Shown here: positions 46,133-57,905 of the stretch, piece after piece | Layout of the letters: every line of letters starts with the position of its first letter | Position numbering within the stretch: the first letter of the stretch is position 1 | From: Saccharum officinarum | Taxonomy: Eukaryota > Streptophyta > Magnoliopsida > Poales > Poaceae | Length of the DNA stretch: 64,000 bases | Direction: 5' to 3' | Assembly: GCA_020631735.1 (NCBI GenBank) | Contig: CM036221.1 | Location: 16,287,381-16,351,380 of the forward strand | Position numbers and translations under genes: made by a program | The notes under the pieces: generated by a model | Database searches by the model: none | Told to the model about the DNA's origin: nothing | Seen by the model: the letters and a program-made list of their open reading frames with translations, nothing else

Positions 46133-46884
46133 TATACTTATCTACTTTTCCTGCTGCATGTGTCTGCTTTCCAGGTGTTGCTTGTACAGTGTACGTGGGA
46201 TTAAATATATAGTTAAATACAATGCTCACTAAGTTAATTATCGATGTAGCAAACCGTGCACGGTCAATCCACCCTCTTGTCACGAACCTTTTGAGTGGTT
46301 CGGTAGTTTCTCGACCGATCAATAGCTAGGTAGTAATGGAAAATAATAAAAAAAAATATCTGAGCATCAACAAGGGTGAAAACAATAAGGGCAAACAACT
46401 CACTCTCTCAGCCTTCTCAACTATAAACTCCCTTTGGTCATATATAAAAGCATGTCATTTAGGATAAGTTTCTTTAGGCAAACCTACAAACATCGATAAC
46501 CTTTTAAAACCACCTTCCTTTCGAAACATGTACGCTTACAAGTGTGCAAAATTGTACTTCAGGAGTATTTAAGTTGTGAAAAATATATATAAAAGCATGT
46601 CGTTTGTTTAATGCATGCCCATCATATTTTGTGATTGAAGGAAAAAAAAACGAACAGTGATGAGTGATGGATGGATGGATGGATGGATGGTGCACGCGTT
46701 GAGGCACGCGTGATGGATGGATGGATGGATGATCACAATAGTCTACTAGTAAAGTAACGCGTCGTCATCGGAGGGGGTAATTAACATGATGAGGCGCCTT
46801 CGCTTTTTGCGCGGCAGCTTAACCGCGTCGACACCGACCCTCGTCATACCCTGCCCCAGTCGGCTCCTCTCCGCCGCCGCCGCG
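46133..46884. other. Copy-1 non-coding interval with ggat microsatellites
   Basis: AT-rich shared sequence, then gatg/ggat tetranucleotide runs at about 46667-46690 and 46713-46731. A short Arg-rich ORF starts at 46786 and is cut by the CACTA element; its intact counterpart is 49302-49469. Confidence 0.5.
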
Positions 46885-48066
46885 CACTACACCAGAGAAG
46901 GACATCACTGGCGGTTCAAAACCCCTCTTCACTGGCGGATTTTGAACCGCCATAACCAACTCGGCAGTGATAAGCTGATCACATCACTGCCGGTTATGCC
47001 AAACCGGCAGTGATAGCTCGTGTATCACTGCCGGTTCGTGTTACAAACCGGCGGTGATACTTGAGCAATCACTGCCGGTTTGTGTTACAAACCGGCAGTG
47101 ATAGGCTATAAAAAACAAAAAAAAGGGAATACATGCTCGCTGGAGCATGCTCGTTGCTGCAGCCACCTCCATGTTTGCTGGCCACCGCCGCCGCTCCATC
47201 AAGAAGTTCATCCAATAAAAATTTGTGCATCACAAACGAAGGAGGAGGGATTCAACACATCACAAATCAACTCACCCACAAAACGATTCGTACATCACAA
47301 AGGAGAAGGGTTCCGCATCACAAAGGAGAAGGAGAGGAAAGGATTCGTACATCACAAATTCAGTACATCACAGATAAAGGAGAAGGATACAGATGTTCCT
47401 GGGATTGGGAAGGAATACACCTGACGCACCTTCTTCCTCCTCCCAATCCAGCCCGCGTCCACTGTCGCCGTGGCCGGGTGCACCTTCTTCCTCCTCGCCA
47501 CCGCTAGATTTAGATCCACCTCCATCGGGCACCAAAACTCTGGATTCGGGTGAGGAAGGGGTGGGCACCATGAGGGAGGTAGGTGGGGAGGGGCGAGCAG
47601 CAAGGGAGGCCGAGGCGGGGGAGGGGCTAGCAGCGAGGGAGGTCATCCGGGCAGGGGAGGAGCGAGCGGCGCGCGGAGGTGCGCGACGGGGGAGAAGTCT
47701 GCGGAGAGAGAGAGCGGAGAAGTCTGGGTGCGAACTGGACGTGAGTTTAGACTTAACCGGGATACATAAAAATTACGTGAATTTAGACTACTATTCTGTA
47801 GTAGTATTATCACTGCCGGTTCCAGCCACGAACCGGCAGTGAAGCTCATTATCACTGCCGGTTCTAGCCACGAACCGACAGTGAAGCTTCACTGCCGATT
47901 CCAGCCATGAACCGGCAGTGATAATGAGCTTCACTGCCGGTTTGACCCCTACCCCAATCATTTGAATGTCTGTCAGAGTTTGAACCGGTAGTGAAGATTT
48001 ATCACTGCCGGCCCAATACAATCCGGCAGTGATGGACCGGCAGTGATGTTTGAATCTGTAGTAGTG
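46885..48066. mobile_element. Small CACTA-type element (1182 bp)
   Basis: Termini are cactacaccagag and the reverse complement cactactacagat. Target duplication is gcg (46882-46884, 48067-48069). The empty site is at about 49400 (ccgccgcgtcgatcacc). Subterminal repeats are tcactgccggtt and the inverse. The interior has a GC-rich low-complexity ORF (47393-47842) with no recognised domain, possibly captured exon DNA. Confidence 0.93.
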
Positions 48067-48106
48067 GCGTCGATCACCCGCCTGGCCCCGCCGGGTCCCG
48101 CCGCCG

Positions 48107-49437
48107 CGCACGGCCCCGCTTGGAGGCTTGTGCGTACTCGAACAATATCGTCGTGCATGTGTACACCAAATACACGGCCCCGCTTGGAGGCTTGTGCGAA
48201 TGCACTGCCCACGTGTCAGAGTCAGTACGCCAACAGCAACAGGAGATAACGAGTCCGAGAGTGAACAGACACTGCACCATGCATGATGTATACACGCATG
48301 GTGATGTACACACGGGAAGCCGAAGTCCCTCCTGCTCCACCTCCCCATCCCCAACACCACACAACGTACTACTGTATACTTATCCACTTTCCTGCATGTG
48401 TCTGCTTTCCAGGTGTTGCTAGTAGTACGTACGTGGGATAAATAGTTACATACGGAGTACAGTGCTCACTACTTTAATTAATTATCGATGTAGCAAACCG
48501 TGCACGCTAATCCACCCTCTTGCCATGAACCTAATTTTGAGTGGTTTGGTAGTTTCTCGACCGATCGATAGCCAGGTAGTAATGGAAAAATTAAAAAGAT
48601 ATCTGAGCATCAACAAGCTTTGGTCATACCTCAGCCTTTTCAACTATAAACTCCCTTTGGTCATACCTCATATATAAAACTTGGTGTTGTTGTCTACACT
48701 AGTTCAGCCGTACTTTTCAGCGAATGAACAGTGCATAAATCAAAATTCAGTGAAACGAATAGCACCCGGTTTTTAGTCAAACCTACAAACATCAATATAT
48801 AATAACTTTTAAAACCACTTCCTTTGGAAACATGGAAGCTTACAAGTGTGCAGAATTATGTTGTACTTGCTCCATCCCAAAATATAAGTCATCCTAACTT
48901 TCTTAGAAAGTCAAAGCATCTCGAGTTTGACCAAATTTATATAATATAATAATAATAAGTATCATTAGATTTCTTCATCAATTATATTTTCACAGTATAC
49001 CTATATAATGTCATCAACCTTTATAATTCTCTCTACAATTTTATTTTATGACAAATATATATGATTGCATGTCGTTTGTTTAATGCATGCCCATCATATA
49101 TTTTCTGATGAAGAAAAAAAAACGAACAGTGACGAGTGATGGATGGAGCGCGCGTGAGGCACGCGGGGGCCAGGTGAAGTGCTAAAGCGCCGTGGGCCCC
49201 ACACGCGTCTTCCGCCCGGCCCCACTGGTTAATGATCACAATATGTGTATAGTAATAAAATAATAATAAAGTAAGGCGTCACTATCAGAGGGGTAATTAA
49301 AATGATGAGGCGCCTCCGCTTTTTGCGCGGCAGCTTAACCGCGTCGACACCGACGCTCGCCGTACCTTGCCCCAGCTGGCTCCTCTCTGCCACCGCCGCG
49401 TCGATCACCGGCCGGGTCCCGCCGCCGCGCACGCCAC
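48107..49437. repeat. Segmental tandem duplication, copy 2
   Basis: It begins at the junction gcgcacg|gccccgcttgg and ends near 49437. It includes a short internal repeat of gccccgcttggaggcttg (48111 and 48177) and a Stowaway-like insertion near 48870-49060 absent from copy 1. Empty sites for the copy-1 insertions are visible here. Confidence 0.9.
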
Positions 49438-49469
49438 GTGCCGCCACGCGCGGCTGCCCGCCTAGCTAG
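49302..49469 (+). CDS. Small ORF conserved between the two duplicates (55 aa, doubtful)
   Basis: MMRRLRFLRGSLTASTP... is open in copy 2, and the same frame is open in copy 1 (from 46786) until the CACTA insertion. It is Arg/Ser/Ala/Pro-rich, like an organelle-targeting leader, and could be the remnant first exon of a lost gene. There is no promoter or second-exon evidence. Substitutions between copies change several residues. Confidence 0.2.
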   Translation: MMRRLRFLRGSLTASTPTLAVPCPSWLLSATAASITGRVPPPRTPRAATRGCPPS

Positions 49470-50642
49470 CTCACCCTCGTCTTCAGTCCGCGCGGCCGCG
49501 GCTCGCGGAAAGGCTCCGGCCGCCCGCGGCGTACGTGGCGCTCGTGCTCCTCCTCCGGCCACGCCGCCGCGCTATCTATGGCTGCTTTATTTATTTGCCC
49601 GGCGGGCCGGCAGGCCGGTCGATCTCAGAGTGACACTACTGCTGTGTGTATCGGTGTACCATCCCTACACCCAAGGCTCACACCCAGAACCTTTAAAAGC
49701 ATAATCTTAATTGCTTGATCTACCTCCTAGTATCGAGGAAGAAATAGTGGCCGAAAATCCAATTTCGGCGAATCCCATAGACCGACGGTCAGACTTTGGC
49801 TGGTCATCCCAACACCATAACTCGCACCTAGAACCCCCAAAACAGAATCTCCGTCGTCTTCTCTACCTCTCCGTTTTCTCAGACATAAAAAGATTGTCTG
49901 GAGATCCAATTCCGATGACAGGCGAAAGCGGTGGTGTCAGTCAGGGCCAATGCGACCGAAAAAAATGGCACCAATATTGATAGCGAGTATCGGTCGTTTA
50001 GTCCATTTTTTTTGCAGGGATTGCTTTGTTTTTTTTCCAAGGGCCAATAGATTGAGAGTTAAGATAAAGAGTTGTTAGAGTGGAGTTTTTTTTTTCCGTC
50101 ATACACAAAAACAAGATTGAGAGTAGGTTTACTAAACTGCTGGAGATGCTCTAAAACTTGTTTTTCTTGTAAACTTTTAATGTGCGCCATGGTCTATGTA
50201 ACAACAAATGGTTATATTTTGAGAATACTTTCAAATATGAGGTCACTGTATTATTCTTTCTTTTATTAATAGGTTGCATATGTTTTTACACTATGATGTG
50301 AGCTAAACTTTTTCATTCTTCAAATATCTGCATGCTTTTTTATAGAGATTCAATCAAGTTTGTTCATGGACTTGCAAGTAGACTTAATTTTTGCAGGTTA
50401 CGCCAGTAATCCATAGAATGAAGTCTTTTACATAGTGAAGGGGTCAACTGAACAATCATATGTTATATTCTAACAAAAAAGACTACAGACAACATTTCGC
50501 ATAAAGAGAACGAAAAGGAATTTTGCACTGTCGTAGTAAACTCATCACAAAGTTTGTTCCTCACCACTAAATGTCAAACTGGTTTATTATTAGTTTTATT
50601 TATAGATAGGTTTTGCAGCGCGTGATTAAAACGGTTGCATTA
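49470..50642. other. Intergenic, decayed repeat DNA
   Basis: Two diverged direct repeats of about 110 bp (around 49662-49775 and 49806-49920; shared ccaatttcggcga/ccaattccgatga and tctacctc) suggest an old element. 50060-50155 ends ctgctggagatgctcta like a decayed copy of the right end of the 50643 element. No gene is supported. Confidence 0.45.
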
Positions 50643-52106
50643 GAGCATCTCCAGCAGATTGCTAAATCAACTTGCCATCTTGCAAATTTTTGGCAAAACT
50701 TGAAAATCTTTGCTCCAGCAGATTGGCAAACGAACTTGCCAACCGAGCGAGCTTGCCATCCGGCGCTTCCGCGCGCGCATATATACGCACGCGGAGTCGA
50801 CTTGCCATCGTAGTTTTCGGTCGTATTCCCGCGCGCGCCAAGAGGTCTCCCGCGTCGCGCATTTCCAATCCCCGCGCCGCGCTTCCTATTCTATCGCGGC
50901 TTGGACTGCATATATATATATGTACCTGTTCGTCGTCTCGGCTTCGTGAAGGACGGTCGCGGCGGCTTCGTGAAGGTTGGTTGAAGAAGTACAGTCGCGG
51001 CGGATGATCCAGGAATCGGCAACGACGCTGGCGGCTGCCGTCCAGTGAAGATCGAGGTGCGACATCAATTCCAGTGAAGATCGAGGTACGACGCCGGCGG
51101 CTGCCTTCCCTGGATCTTCTTTAAGTTTTAGCGGGTGGGTTTAGGGTTCTAATTGATCTGCGTGGCTGGCTTCAGGTGATGGGTTTAGGGTTTAATATGT
51201 GTAGATCATGCTGCTTAGTTCAGTATATAGATCATTCAGTATGGTTCAGTTTGTAGGTCATTCAGTATGGTTCAGTATATCATTCAGTATGTAGATCATT
51301 CAGTACATGGGATTTTTTTTAAGTTCAGTATGTACATCATTTTGGTTGAGTATATCAATTTGCTTTCAGTTTATCATGGCCGGCGGCTTCAATTTGCTTT
51401 CAGTTGTCGAATACATCAATTTGTATTTTGTCCATGCTGATCACGTATATTACTGTCCACCTCATTGTCTGTATATTTTTTTTGTTCTTGTAGATTCATT
51501 GAAATAACTCGACGACCCATGACAGAACCACCGTGTCGCTTGTTGGCTTCAGCAAACTTGTGCACGATTCGAGCAGCCGAAAATACCACATCATCATCAT
51601 TGGATGATGAATCATCTAATCGTCTTCTATGACGGGATCTCTTAACTAATGCCCGGTTGTTCATGGACGAAGAACCCTCGTGGCCCGACATGGAGGACGG
51701 CGATGGCGGGCTGGATGCAGGAGAGGGCCGGCGTGAGGCAAACAGGGAAGGGAGAGGGCAGGGAAAGGAACTTGGCCGGCGGCTAGGGAAGGATCTTGGC
51801 GGCAGCAAAGAAGATTACCTGGCGACGGCGTCGAAGAAAGCTGAGCAGCGGCGGCGTCTTTGATCGAGTCTCACGCGCGAAGGAATATGACCTGGCGGCG
51901 GCAGCGTACGTCGTTCCGTTTCCACGAGCAAGGGAAATCACGATGGGGAGGAAAAAGAGATCGGGTGGGCCTCCTTTTTAAAATTTGCCAAGCCTAAAAT
52001 ATCAAACTGCTGGAGAGAGCCTCTTTTTAAACTCCCCGTATTAGTTTGTGACTTGCCAAAACACAAGATTTGTCAACTAATTTTTAGGGAACTGCTGGAG
52101 ATGCTC
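50643..52106. mobile_element. PIF/Harbinger-like element (1464 bp)
   Basis: The terminal inverted repeat is gagcatctccagcag / ctgctggagatgctc, with flanking tta (50640-50642) and ttg (52107-52109), one mismatch. Short 'cagcagattggcaaa'-type repeats lie at both ends. It contains a transposase N-terminal fragment on the minus strand and several catt-cagta repeats (51215-51330). Confidence 0.8.
51495..51691 (-). pseudogene. Harbinger-type transposase N-terminal fragment
   Basis: The minus-strand frame from ATG 51691 reads MSGHEGSSSMNNRALVKRSR, then an acidic SSSNDDDVV, then ANKRHGGSVMGRRVIS. This resembles the N-terminus of plant HARBI1-like transposases (HGGSVPGRRxxxRDR). The DDE nuclease part is absent, so the element depends on a helper in trans. 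Confidence 0.6.
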
Positions 52107-52509
52107 TTGCCAGTTGACGAGGGCACTGACCAACCTATTGTTTTCCGTTTTCCCTGCTAGCCTCCTGAAAAATAGAACATCTGAGATTGAGATGACCACC
52201 ATCAATGCATGCATGCATGTCATTTGTCAACACCAACACTGCAGCAGATATACATATAAGCATAATACTTTAGTTTAACGGATATACTACGACAATATAC
52301 TCCTGAATTAGCGGGCGGGTCATGCATCCTGAATTCATTACGCCCTGCTGGTGACAGGAGACCTGCACGTACGCCTGATTGAACAGGGCACTGTTGATAC
52401 ACTCCTTGCCATGCCTGCCATGCCACCATGCATACCAATACACCATACCTGCCATGCGGAGAGCGAGAGGGACAGCTAGCGACGCCCAAACGTCACGCAC
52501 AAACCTACG

Positions 52510-52756
52510 CCACGTTTAGTTTCCAATTTTTTTTAAAGAAAAGCACGGTAGCATTTTTCGTTTGTATTTAACAAACTTTGTTTAATCATAGATTAATTAG
52601 GCTCAAAAAATTCGTCTCGACATTTACAGATAAACTGTATAATTAGTTATTTTTTTATCTACATTTAATGCTCCAAACATATATCGGCATATATAATGTG
52701 ACGAGAAATCTTGAATTTTTTTTTTGCATTTTAGAGTGAACTACAAAAGGCCCTAT
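52510..52756. mobile_element. Tourist-like MITE in the promoter of the DUF1685-like gene
   Basis: It has the Tourist-type core in reverse orientation (taggctcaaaaaattcgtctcg; in part) and degenerate ends cgccacgtttagtttcc and gagtgaactac. It ends about 150 bp upstream of the TATA box. Confidence 0.7.
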
Positions 52757-52905
52757 CTGCAGCTGCAGCTGCCTATATCTCCGTCTCCATTTGGCCGCCG
52801 TCCCGTCGTCGTCCAGTCCATGTGTCGCGCCACCGGTTCCCCCGGCGTCGCCATCGCCGGTCACCTCACCCTCCACTACGCGCCCTGCCGGATGCCGGAG
52901 CCAGG

Positions 52906-52913
52906 TATATAAA
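52906..52913 (+). promoter_or_regulatory. TATA box of the DUF1685-like gene
   Basis: TATATAAA in ccaggtatataaagcccc, about 190 bp upstream of the chosen ATG at 53103. A pyrimidine-rich leader follows, typical of a grass 5' UTR. Confidence 0.7.
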
Positions 52914-53102
52914 GCCCCTGCCTCACCAGCCTACGCTTCCCACCCAACCACTGATCGCTCGCTCTCCAGCTAGTATTCTCACCTGCACCACTTCTTCTCT
53001 TCTCCGTTCCCTCGCGATCCAACCTGAACGAGCCACCTAGCTAGGCAGCTAGCTAGTTTGACTATCTGGTAGGTCATCGATCAGGTGATCATCAGGTCAG
53101 GC

Positions 53103-55774
53103 ATGGCGAGCGCAACGACGGAGCAACGGGCCAGCCTCATCGTCGACGGCGAGGAGGATGAGCAGCAACAGCAACATCAGCAGCAGCAGCAGCTTGACGA
53201 CCTTGTTGGCCGCGGCGCCGTGGTGGCGAGGGAGGTGAGCAAGCGGGTGTCTCGCCTGGCCGTGGAGGGAGGAGGAGGCGACACCGCCGCACGCCGCCAG
53301 CAGGGCGTCTTGAACATCGGCGGCGGTGGCGTCGACAGGCCAGCACGGAACGGGCATAATCACGAGGCCGACGCGGGGGCGCCGCGGTTCCGGGGCTCGT
53401 TCACGGCCGACGCGCGGACGCTGCCGCCGCCGCACGCGTGGCTGGCGATCGATGACACGAGGAAGCAGCGGAAGCAGAAGCAGGAGCAGGAGCACGACGA
53501 CAGCGACGAGCAGTGGGCGCGGCTCTTCCGTGGCGGCGGGACGCAGCATCAGCAGCAGCAGATGCAGAGGCGGAGCAGCTTCAGCGTGGTGCGGCGGGAG
53601 CGCGCGGCGCGGGAGGCGTGGCTGGACCGCGCGTGGGAGATGAAGCGGAGCTGGCACCAGCGCAACGGCGGCGCCCCCGACGCGGACACCCCCGTGGTGG
53701 TGGTGGTGGGGATGTCGCCGAGGGCGTCGTCGTCTTCCGACTCCCAGCAGCATCAGGCCAGCGGCGGTGGCGGGGTGGCCATGGACGTGGAGGAGGTCCG
53801 CGCGTGCCGGGACCTCGGGCTGGAGCTGCCCTCCGACTGCACCGTGGAGATCCAGTGCTACGGGCTGTCCGGCGGCAGCAGCCCCACCCACACCACCACC
53901 CCCGGCAGCGGCGCCGACTCACCCTGCGCCCTCTCCAGTCCTCCTGGTACGTACTACCATAGTACCATCATCTATTGATCGTTTATTCTGAAGCTGAAAC
54001 GTGCTAGAAATGAATTCATCACAGACTAGAATATATATACTTCAAATTTAAGGTGTTTTCCCCATATTAAAAATCCAAGAACAACAATAATAATCGCGTT
54101 TCTTGACGTCCCTGATGTATATAGTTAGTACTAGTAGTAGTAGTACTATACATGTGGCGCACATAGTATCTAAGAAGGTACAAGGAGGAGAGAAAGAAAT
54201 AGAAGAGGTACAATACATTAGAAGTTGTAATCACCTGTAGTTTATTTGAACATCGGTTCAAAGAGTAAGCAATAATACTTTTAGCGTGGCTATTTGGAAG
54301 AACAAAAGACGACAGCACACAGCAGGTAGAGAAAGTTGTTGGTCATGCATGATACTAATATGTAGTGTTTAGGCCCTGTTTGGATTTATTATGTGATAAT
54401 ACTTAGCTGGCTAATAGCTCATTATTTGATTTGGTCCAATTAGTGGGATAATTGTTATCTAAAGCTCAAGCTAACAATAATGCTAAAAAAAAAGCTCAGG
54501 CTAACAATTAGCTAGTCTGTTATCTCAACCTGTTTGGTTCCATAAGAGATAATTATTAGCAGATAACTAATATCTATATAGATCCAATCAGGGCCTTAAA
54601 GATAGGGATTTGCTAAAATTCAAGTGTCTAAATTTTGGCTTCCTTTCAGACGACTGTTATTGTATATGTTCTATACTAAAATTACAGTTTTAGTTCGTTG
54701 CAATTTATGTAGACACAATCTACAATTTTCGGTTCCGAGAAAAAAACACGTTAAACAAAACCACAAACTTGACAAAATCTGGTTTGGGTTGGCATAAAGA
54801 CAATTAACAATTTATAATTGTTTTTATAGTCAGATAAGGACAAAAATTTGATATGTTATGATACAAAGGCAAATTAATAACAAATCACAAAAGTAATAAT
54901 TCACTTGTACTAGTTGGTGGTACGAGAGTGTTTTCTAAAATCATATTAAAATTCAGGCACCTGAAAAAATAGGAGAAGTGCTTAATATAATAGGAGCCGT
55001 ATTAGCAGCATGACAGAAGTTAAAACACTGAAGCGAAAGCAAATTTTATTAGTACGGAGTTTGGTGACATGGCTTCCTTTTGTACTTTGGTAGACGAATA
55101 AACACTAAAGTTCCTTAATAATAGCTAAGCTTCTAGTACCTTGCATGGCGGGCATGGCATGGCATGGCAACAGGACGACGACTTGTTCTCTGCCGGGTCA
55201 GCAAGGGCACTGCTGGCTGCAGGACTCCGTTAACTAGGGAGAGGATTAGCTTAACCACCTACGACCGCTTGCTTTCCGGCCCCTGCTTCGTCGTGGCAAT
55301 TAAATCCATCGCTGTTGACAGGGACGACTACTCCATTTGCATAAATATACTCTCCGACTCCGATCCACTGCCGGTATGGTACGGTCGCGATCCAGCTGCT
55401 AATCTATCATCATAAACCACGTTCCCGCACCGGTCCGGCGAGTCGGCCGGCGATCGCCACCATGCATTATATGCATGGCTTAATTTAGCTGGCCAGTTAA
55501 TCCGATCCCTGTGTGTCACGATCCGCCGTCATCATGAGATTCATCGATCTCACATGATGCTGGATAGAGATAGCTATGCATGGTTATTATTACTACTCGC
55601 CATCGATTAGTTGTTGCGTCTATGTATTCTAAATTTTTCTTCCTTAATTTTTTTTTTCTAAACAAATGCGTTATTATTACAGGAGGAGGAGCGGATCCGA
55701 TGGACGTGAAGGCTCGGCTCAAGGTGTGGGCGCAAGCGGTGGCGCTTGCTTCCACCACCCATCTCACCTCGTGA
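53103..55774 (+). CDS. DUF1685-like protein, two exons (53103-53946, 55683-55774)
   Basis: Exon 1 runs to a G|GTACGT donor at 53946/53947. The intron is 1736 bp and ends TTATTATTACAG. Exon 2 completes the split Gly codon and ends TGA at 55772. The product is 311 residues: poly-Gln/His at 21-30, a Gln/Lys-rich linker, RRSSFSVVRRERAAREAWLD and then RAWEMKRSW in the middle, a Val run near 197-203, EEVRACRDLGLELPSDC near 229-245, a Ser/Thr/Pro-rich stretch, and the C-terminal DPMDVKARLKVWAQAVAL at 286-303. The last motif closely resembles the conserved end of plant DUF1685 proteins, whose role is not established. I chose the second in-frame Met (MASAT) because the first (53085) has no better context; this is uncertain. 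It is the best-supported intact host gene in the window. Confidence 0.82.
54372..54595. mobile_element. Tourist-like MITE in the intron of the DUF1685-like gene
   Basis: Ends are ggccctgtttggatttatta and gatccaatcagggcc. Target duplication is tta (54369-54371, 54596-54598). The rest of the intron (53947-55682) is AT-rich with no other feature seen. Confidence 0.88.
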
Positions 55775-56373
55775 TACGCTCCGCAGGGGCTGCACTGCAT
55801 CGGATCAAATTTTAGTTGAACAAACAAGCTGGAGTGTCTTGTTATAAGTTTTTTTATGTATTTAGCCATATATATAAGCAAATGCATGGGTGCACGTAAA
55901 CCACGCTTTTTTCTTTTTTTTTCTTTTCTTTTCTTTTCTTCCAAATTACATATACATTCCAGATAGCTAGTATATATATACGTATCTAATTAATCTCCGC
56001 GTGTAAGTGTCCTATAGTCTACTAAGTAGAGTACTTACTCTTCGATTTGGAATGTGTAAACGTCCAGTGTGTGGGAGACACATTATATAAGCGTGGCTTG
56101 TGTGTGTGTGTGTTGTGTGTGTGTGCAAGGAATTGTATTAATGTAAGCTATACCCTTTTTAACAAAGCTGAGAACAAATATATTTTATATACTAACATAC
56201 ATATATATACCAGGTGTCGTCCAAGCAATCACATGGGAGAGCTTTCTTGTGTGTAGACCAACGGTGGCCATCATCACCTATGACATCCATTTTATTTCCC
56301 CTAAAGTTGGCATGTGTCGTCGTTTGTATAACGATAATAATTGTGCAAGGGCATCCGTCCCGTGAATCTTGTC

Positions 56374-56447
56374 CGGACATGAAGGCTCGGCTCAAGTTTT
56401 GGGTGTAAGCGGTGGCGCTTGCATCCACCACCCATCTCAGCTCATGA
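56374..56447 (+). pseudogene. Degenerate copy of exon 2 of the DUF1685-like gene
   Basis: It reads MKARLKFWV then TAA, then AVALASTTHLSS and TGA. The conserved WAQAVAL is broken by a stop and a 2-base loss (gtgggcgcaag versus gtgtaag). It has no acceptor as good as the true exon. It could act as an alternative 3' end only by chance. Confidence 0.85.
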
Positions 56448-57020
56448 TTATGATATACTGCACTGCACTGCAACGAATCAAAGCAAAGTAGTTGAGCAAT
56501 CTGGAGTGTCTTGGAATAACTTTTCTTTTATATAGTCATATATATAAGCAAATATGTGTACACCACGCCTTCTTCTTTTCTCCTTTCTTTTCTTCAAATT
56601 AAACATGGGGCAGTAGGGTTTGCGTGCGTGTATTCATAGGTGTGAATGTGCGTGTGTCGTGAGTGTCTATGTTGTACTGTGTAATTATTAAAAAAAACAT
56701 GCTTATATATGCTATATACACTCGAGGATAAGTACTTACTCTTCGATTTGGAATGTAATCCTCCAGTGCGTGAGAGATACTATATAGTAAGTGTGTTTTG
56801 TGTGTGTGTGCAAGGAATTGTATTAATGTAAGCTATACACTTTTTAACAAAGCTGAGAAGAAATATATCTATATACTCACATACATATATATACCAGGTG
56901 TCGTCCAAGCAATCACATGTGGGAGAGCTTTCTTGTGTAGTAGGCTAACGGTGGCCATCCCCATGACATCTCATTTCCCCTAAAACTGGCATGTGTTGCT
57001 TGTGCCAACGATAATGATAC

Positions 57021-57682
57021 AACTAAGACGTCGGACGCCTCCCACCGCTCACTCCCGCACGTGCCACTCCGACCGACCCATCCTTATCCCTTCCACGCTC
57101 GTGCCCTGCCCACCCCAATGATGTGGCCATGGCTGCCTCCCAGCTGGTGGCGGCGCCCTCACCCACCCCGATGTGCGTGCTCCCCCACCCCGGTGGCTCC
57201 TTCTCCCACCCCGGCGGTGCCCCTCCCCCACCCCAACATCCTCACCCACCGGGAGCACTCAACGCCCGTGGATCCTGTGGCCCTCTCCCCCACCCCGGCG
57301 TGATCCATGGAGGTGGTGCATCGGTGTTGCAAGGGAGTCGGCGGCTCTCCCCCAGCCCGACGCGGCGCCCTCTCTCACCCCGGTGACCAAGCTCCCCCCA
57401 CCCAGGCGGCCATGGCGCTCCCCGCCCCCCATCCCCCACCGTCACCCGCTGAGCCAAGGCTGGTGCCGTTAGTGCTGGTGGTGGTGGTGCTCGCGCGCGC
57501 CACTGGTGCTGGGTGGTGCTCGTGCGCAGCCGCTCATCGTCGGCTCCCACCCCGTTGGCCGAAATTGACCGGCCCAGGCCTCTCACCCCCTATGTTGCAA
57601 ATGTACGTTTCAATCGTTTTAGACGTTGGCATGTTGCAATAGTTTCATATGTATGTTGTAAAAGTAGATCAGACGATATATA
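57021..57682. other. GC-rich insertion between repeat units B and C
   Basis: The sequence is Pro/His-rich in every frame (caccccgg-type repeats), followed at 57590-57680 by atgttgcaa/gttgtaaaagtagatc. That ending resembles the family at 61985-62375, so this is probably an unclassified transposable element that replaced the exon copy in unit C. No gene is supported. Confidence 0.5.
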
Positions 57683-57905
57683 TTGTCTTGGGCTGCACCG
57701 CACTGCATCGAATCAAAGCAAAGTAGTTAAATAAACTGGAGTCTGTCTCGTAATAATTTTTTGTATACAGCCATATATATAAGCAAATGCGTGTACACCG
57801 CGTCTTCTTCTTTTCTCTTTTCTTTTTTTCTTCTAAATTAAACGTGCTTATATAATATGCTATATACATTTCAGATAGCTATAGTACAAGTATCTAATCC
57901 ATCTC

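Larger units (their letters stand above)
44875..48106. repeat. Segmental tandem duplication, copy 1 (inflated by four insertions)
   Basis: It shares with copy 2 (48107-49437) the order gtgtacaccaaatac - gcgaatgca.tgcc - ccgagagtga.agacac - ttccaggtgttgct - gtagcaaaccgtgcac - tgtttaatgcatgcccatc - aaccgcgtcgacaccgac. Copy 1 alone contains elements at 44987, 45310, 45849 and 46885. No intact gene is recognised. Confidence 0.9.

Noticed and set aside
46667..46731. Possible coding or regulatory meaning of ggat tetranucleotide runs
   Set aside because: Simple microsatellite; copy 2 of the duplication has a shorter run, consistent with slippage.
53097..53922. 264-aa and 113-aa antisense ORFs over exon 1 of the DUF1685-like gene
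   Set aside because: GC-rich shadow frames; the plus strand has TATA, a splice donor and a matching second exon.
53085..53978. Reading the DUF1685-like ORF as a single exon to the stop at 53978
   Set aside because: A strong GTACGT donor lies at 53947 and the in-phase exon 2 at 55683 supplies the conserved C-terminal motif; the last residues of the unspliced ORF are intron sequence.
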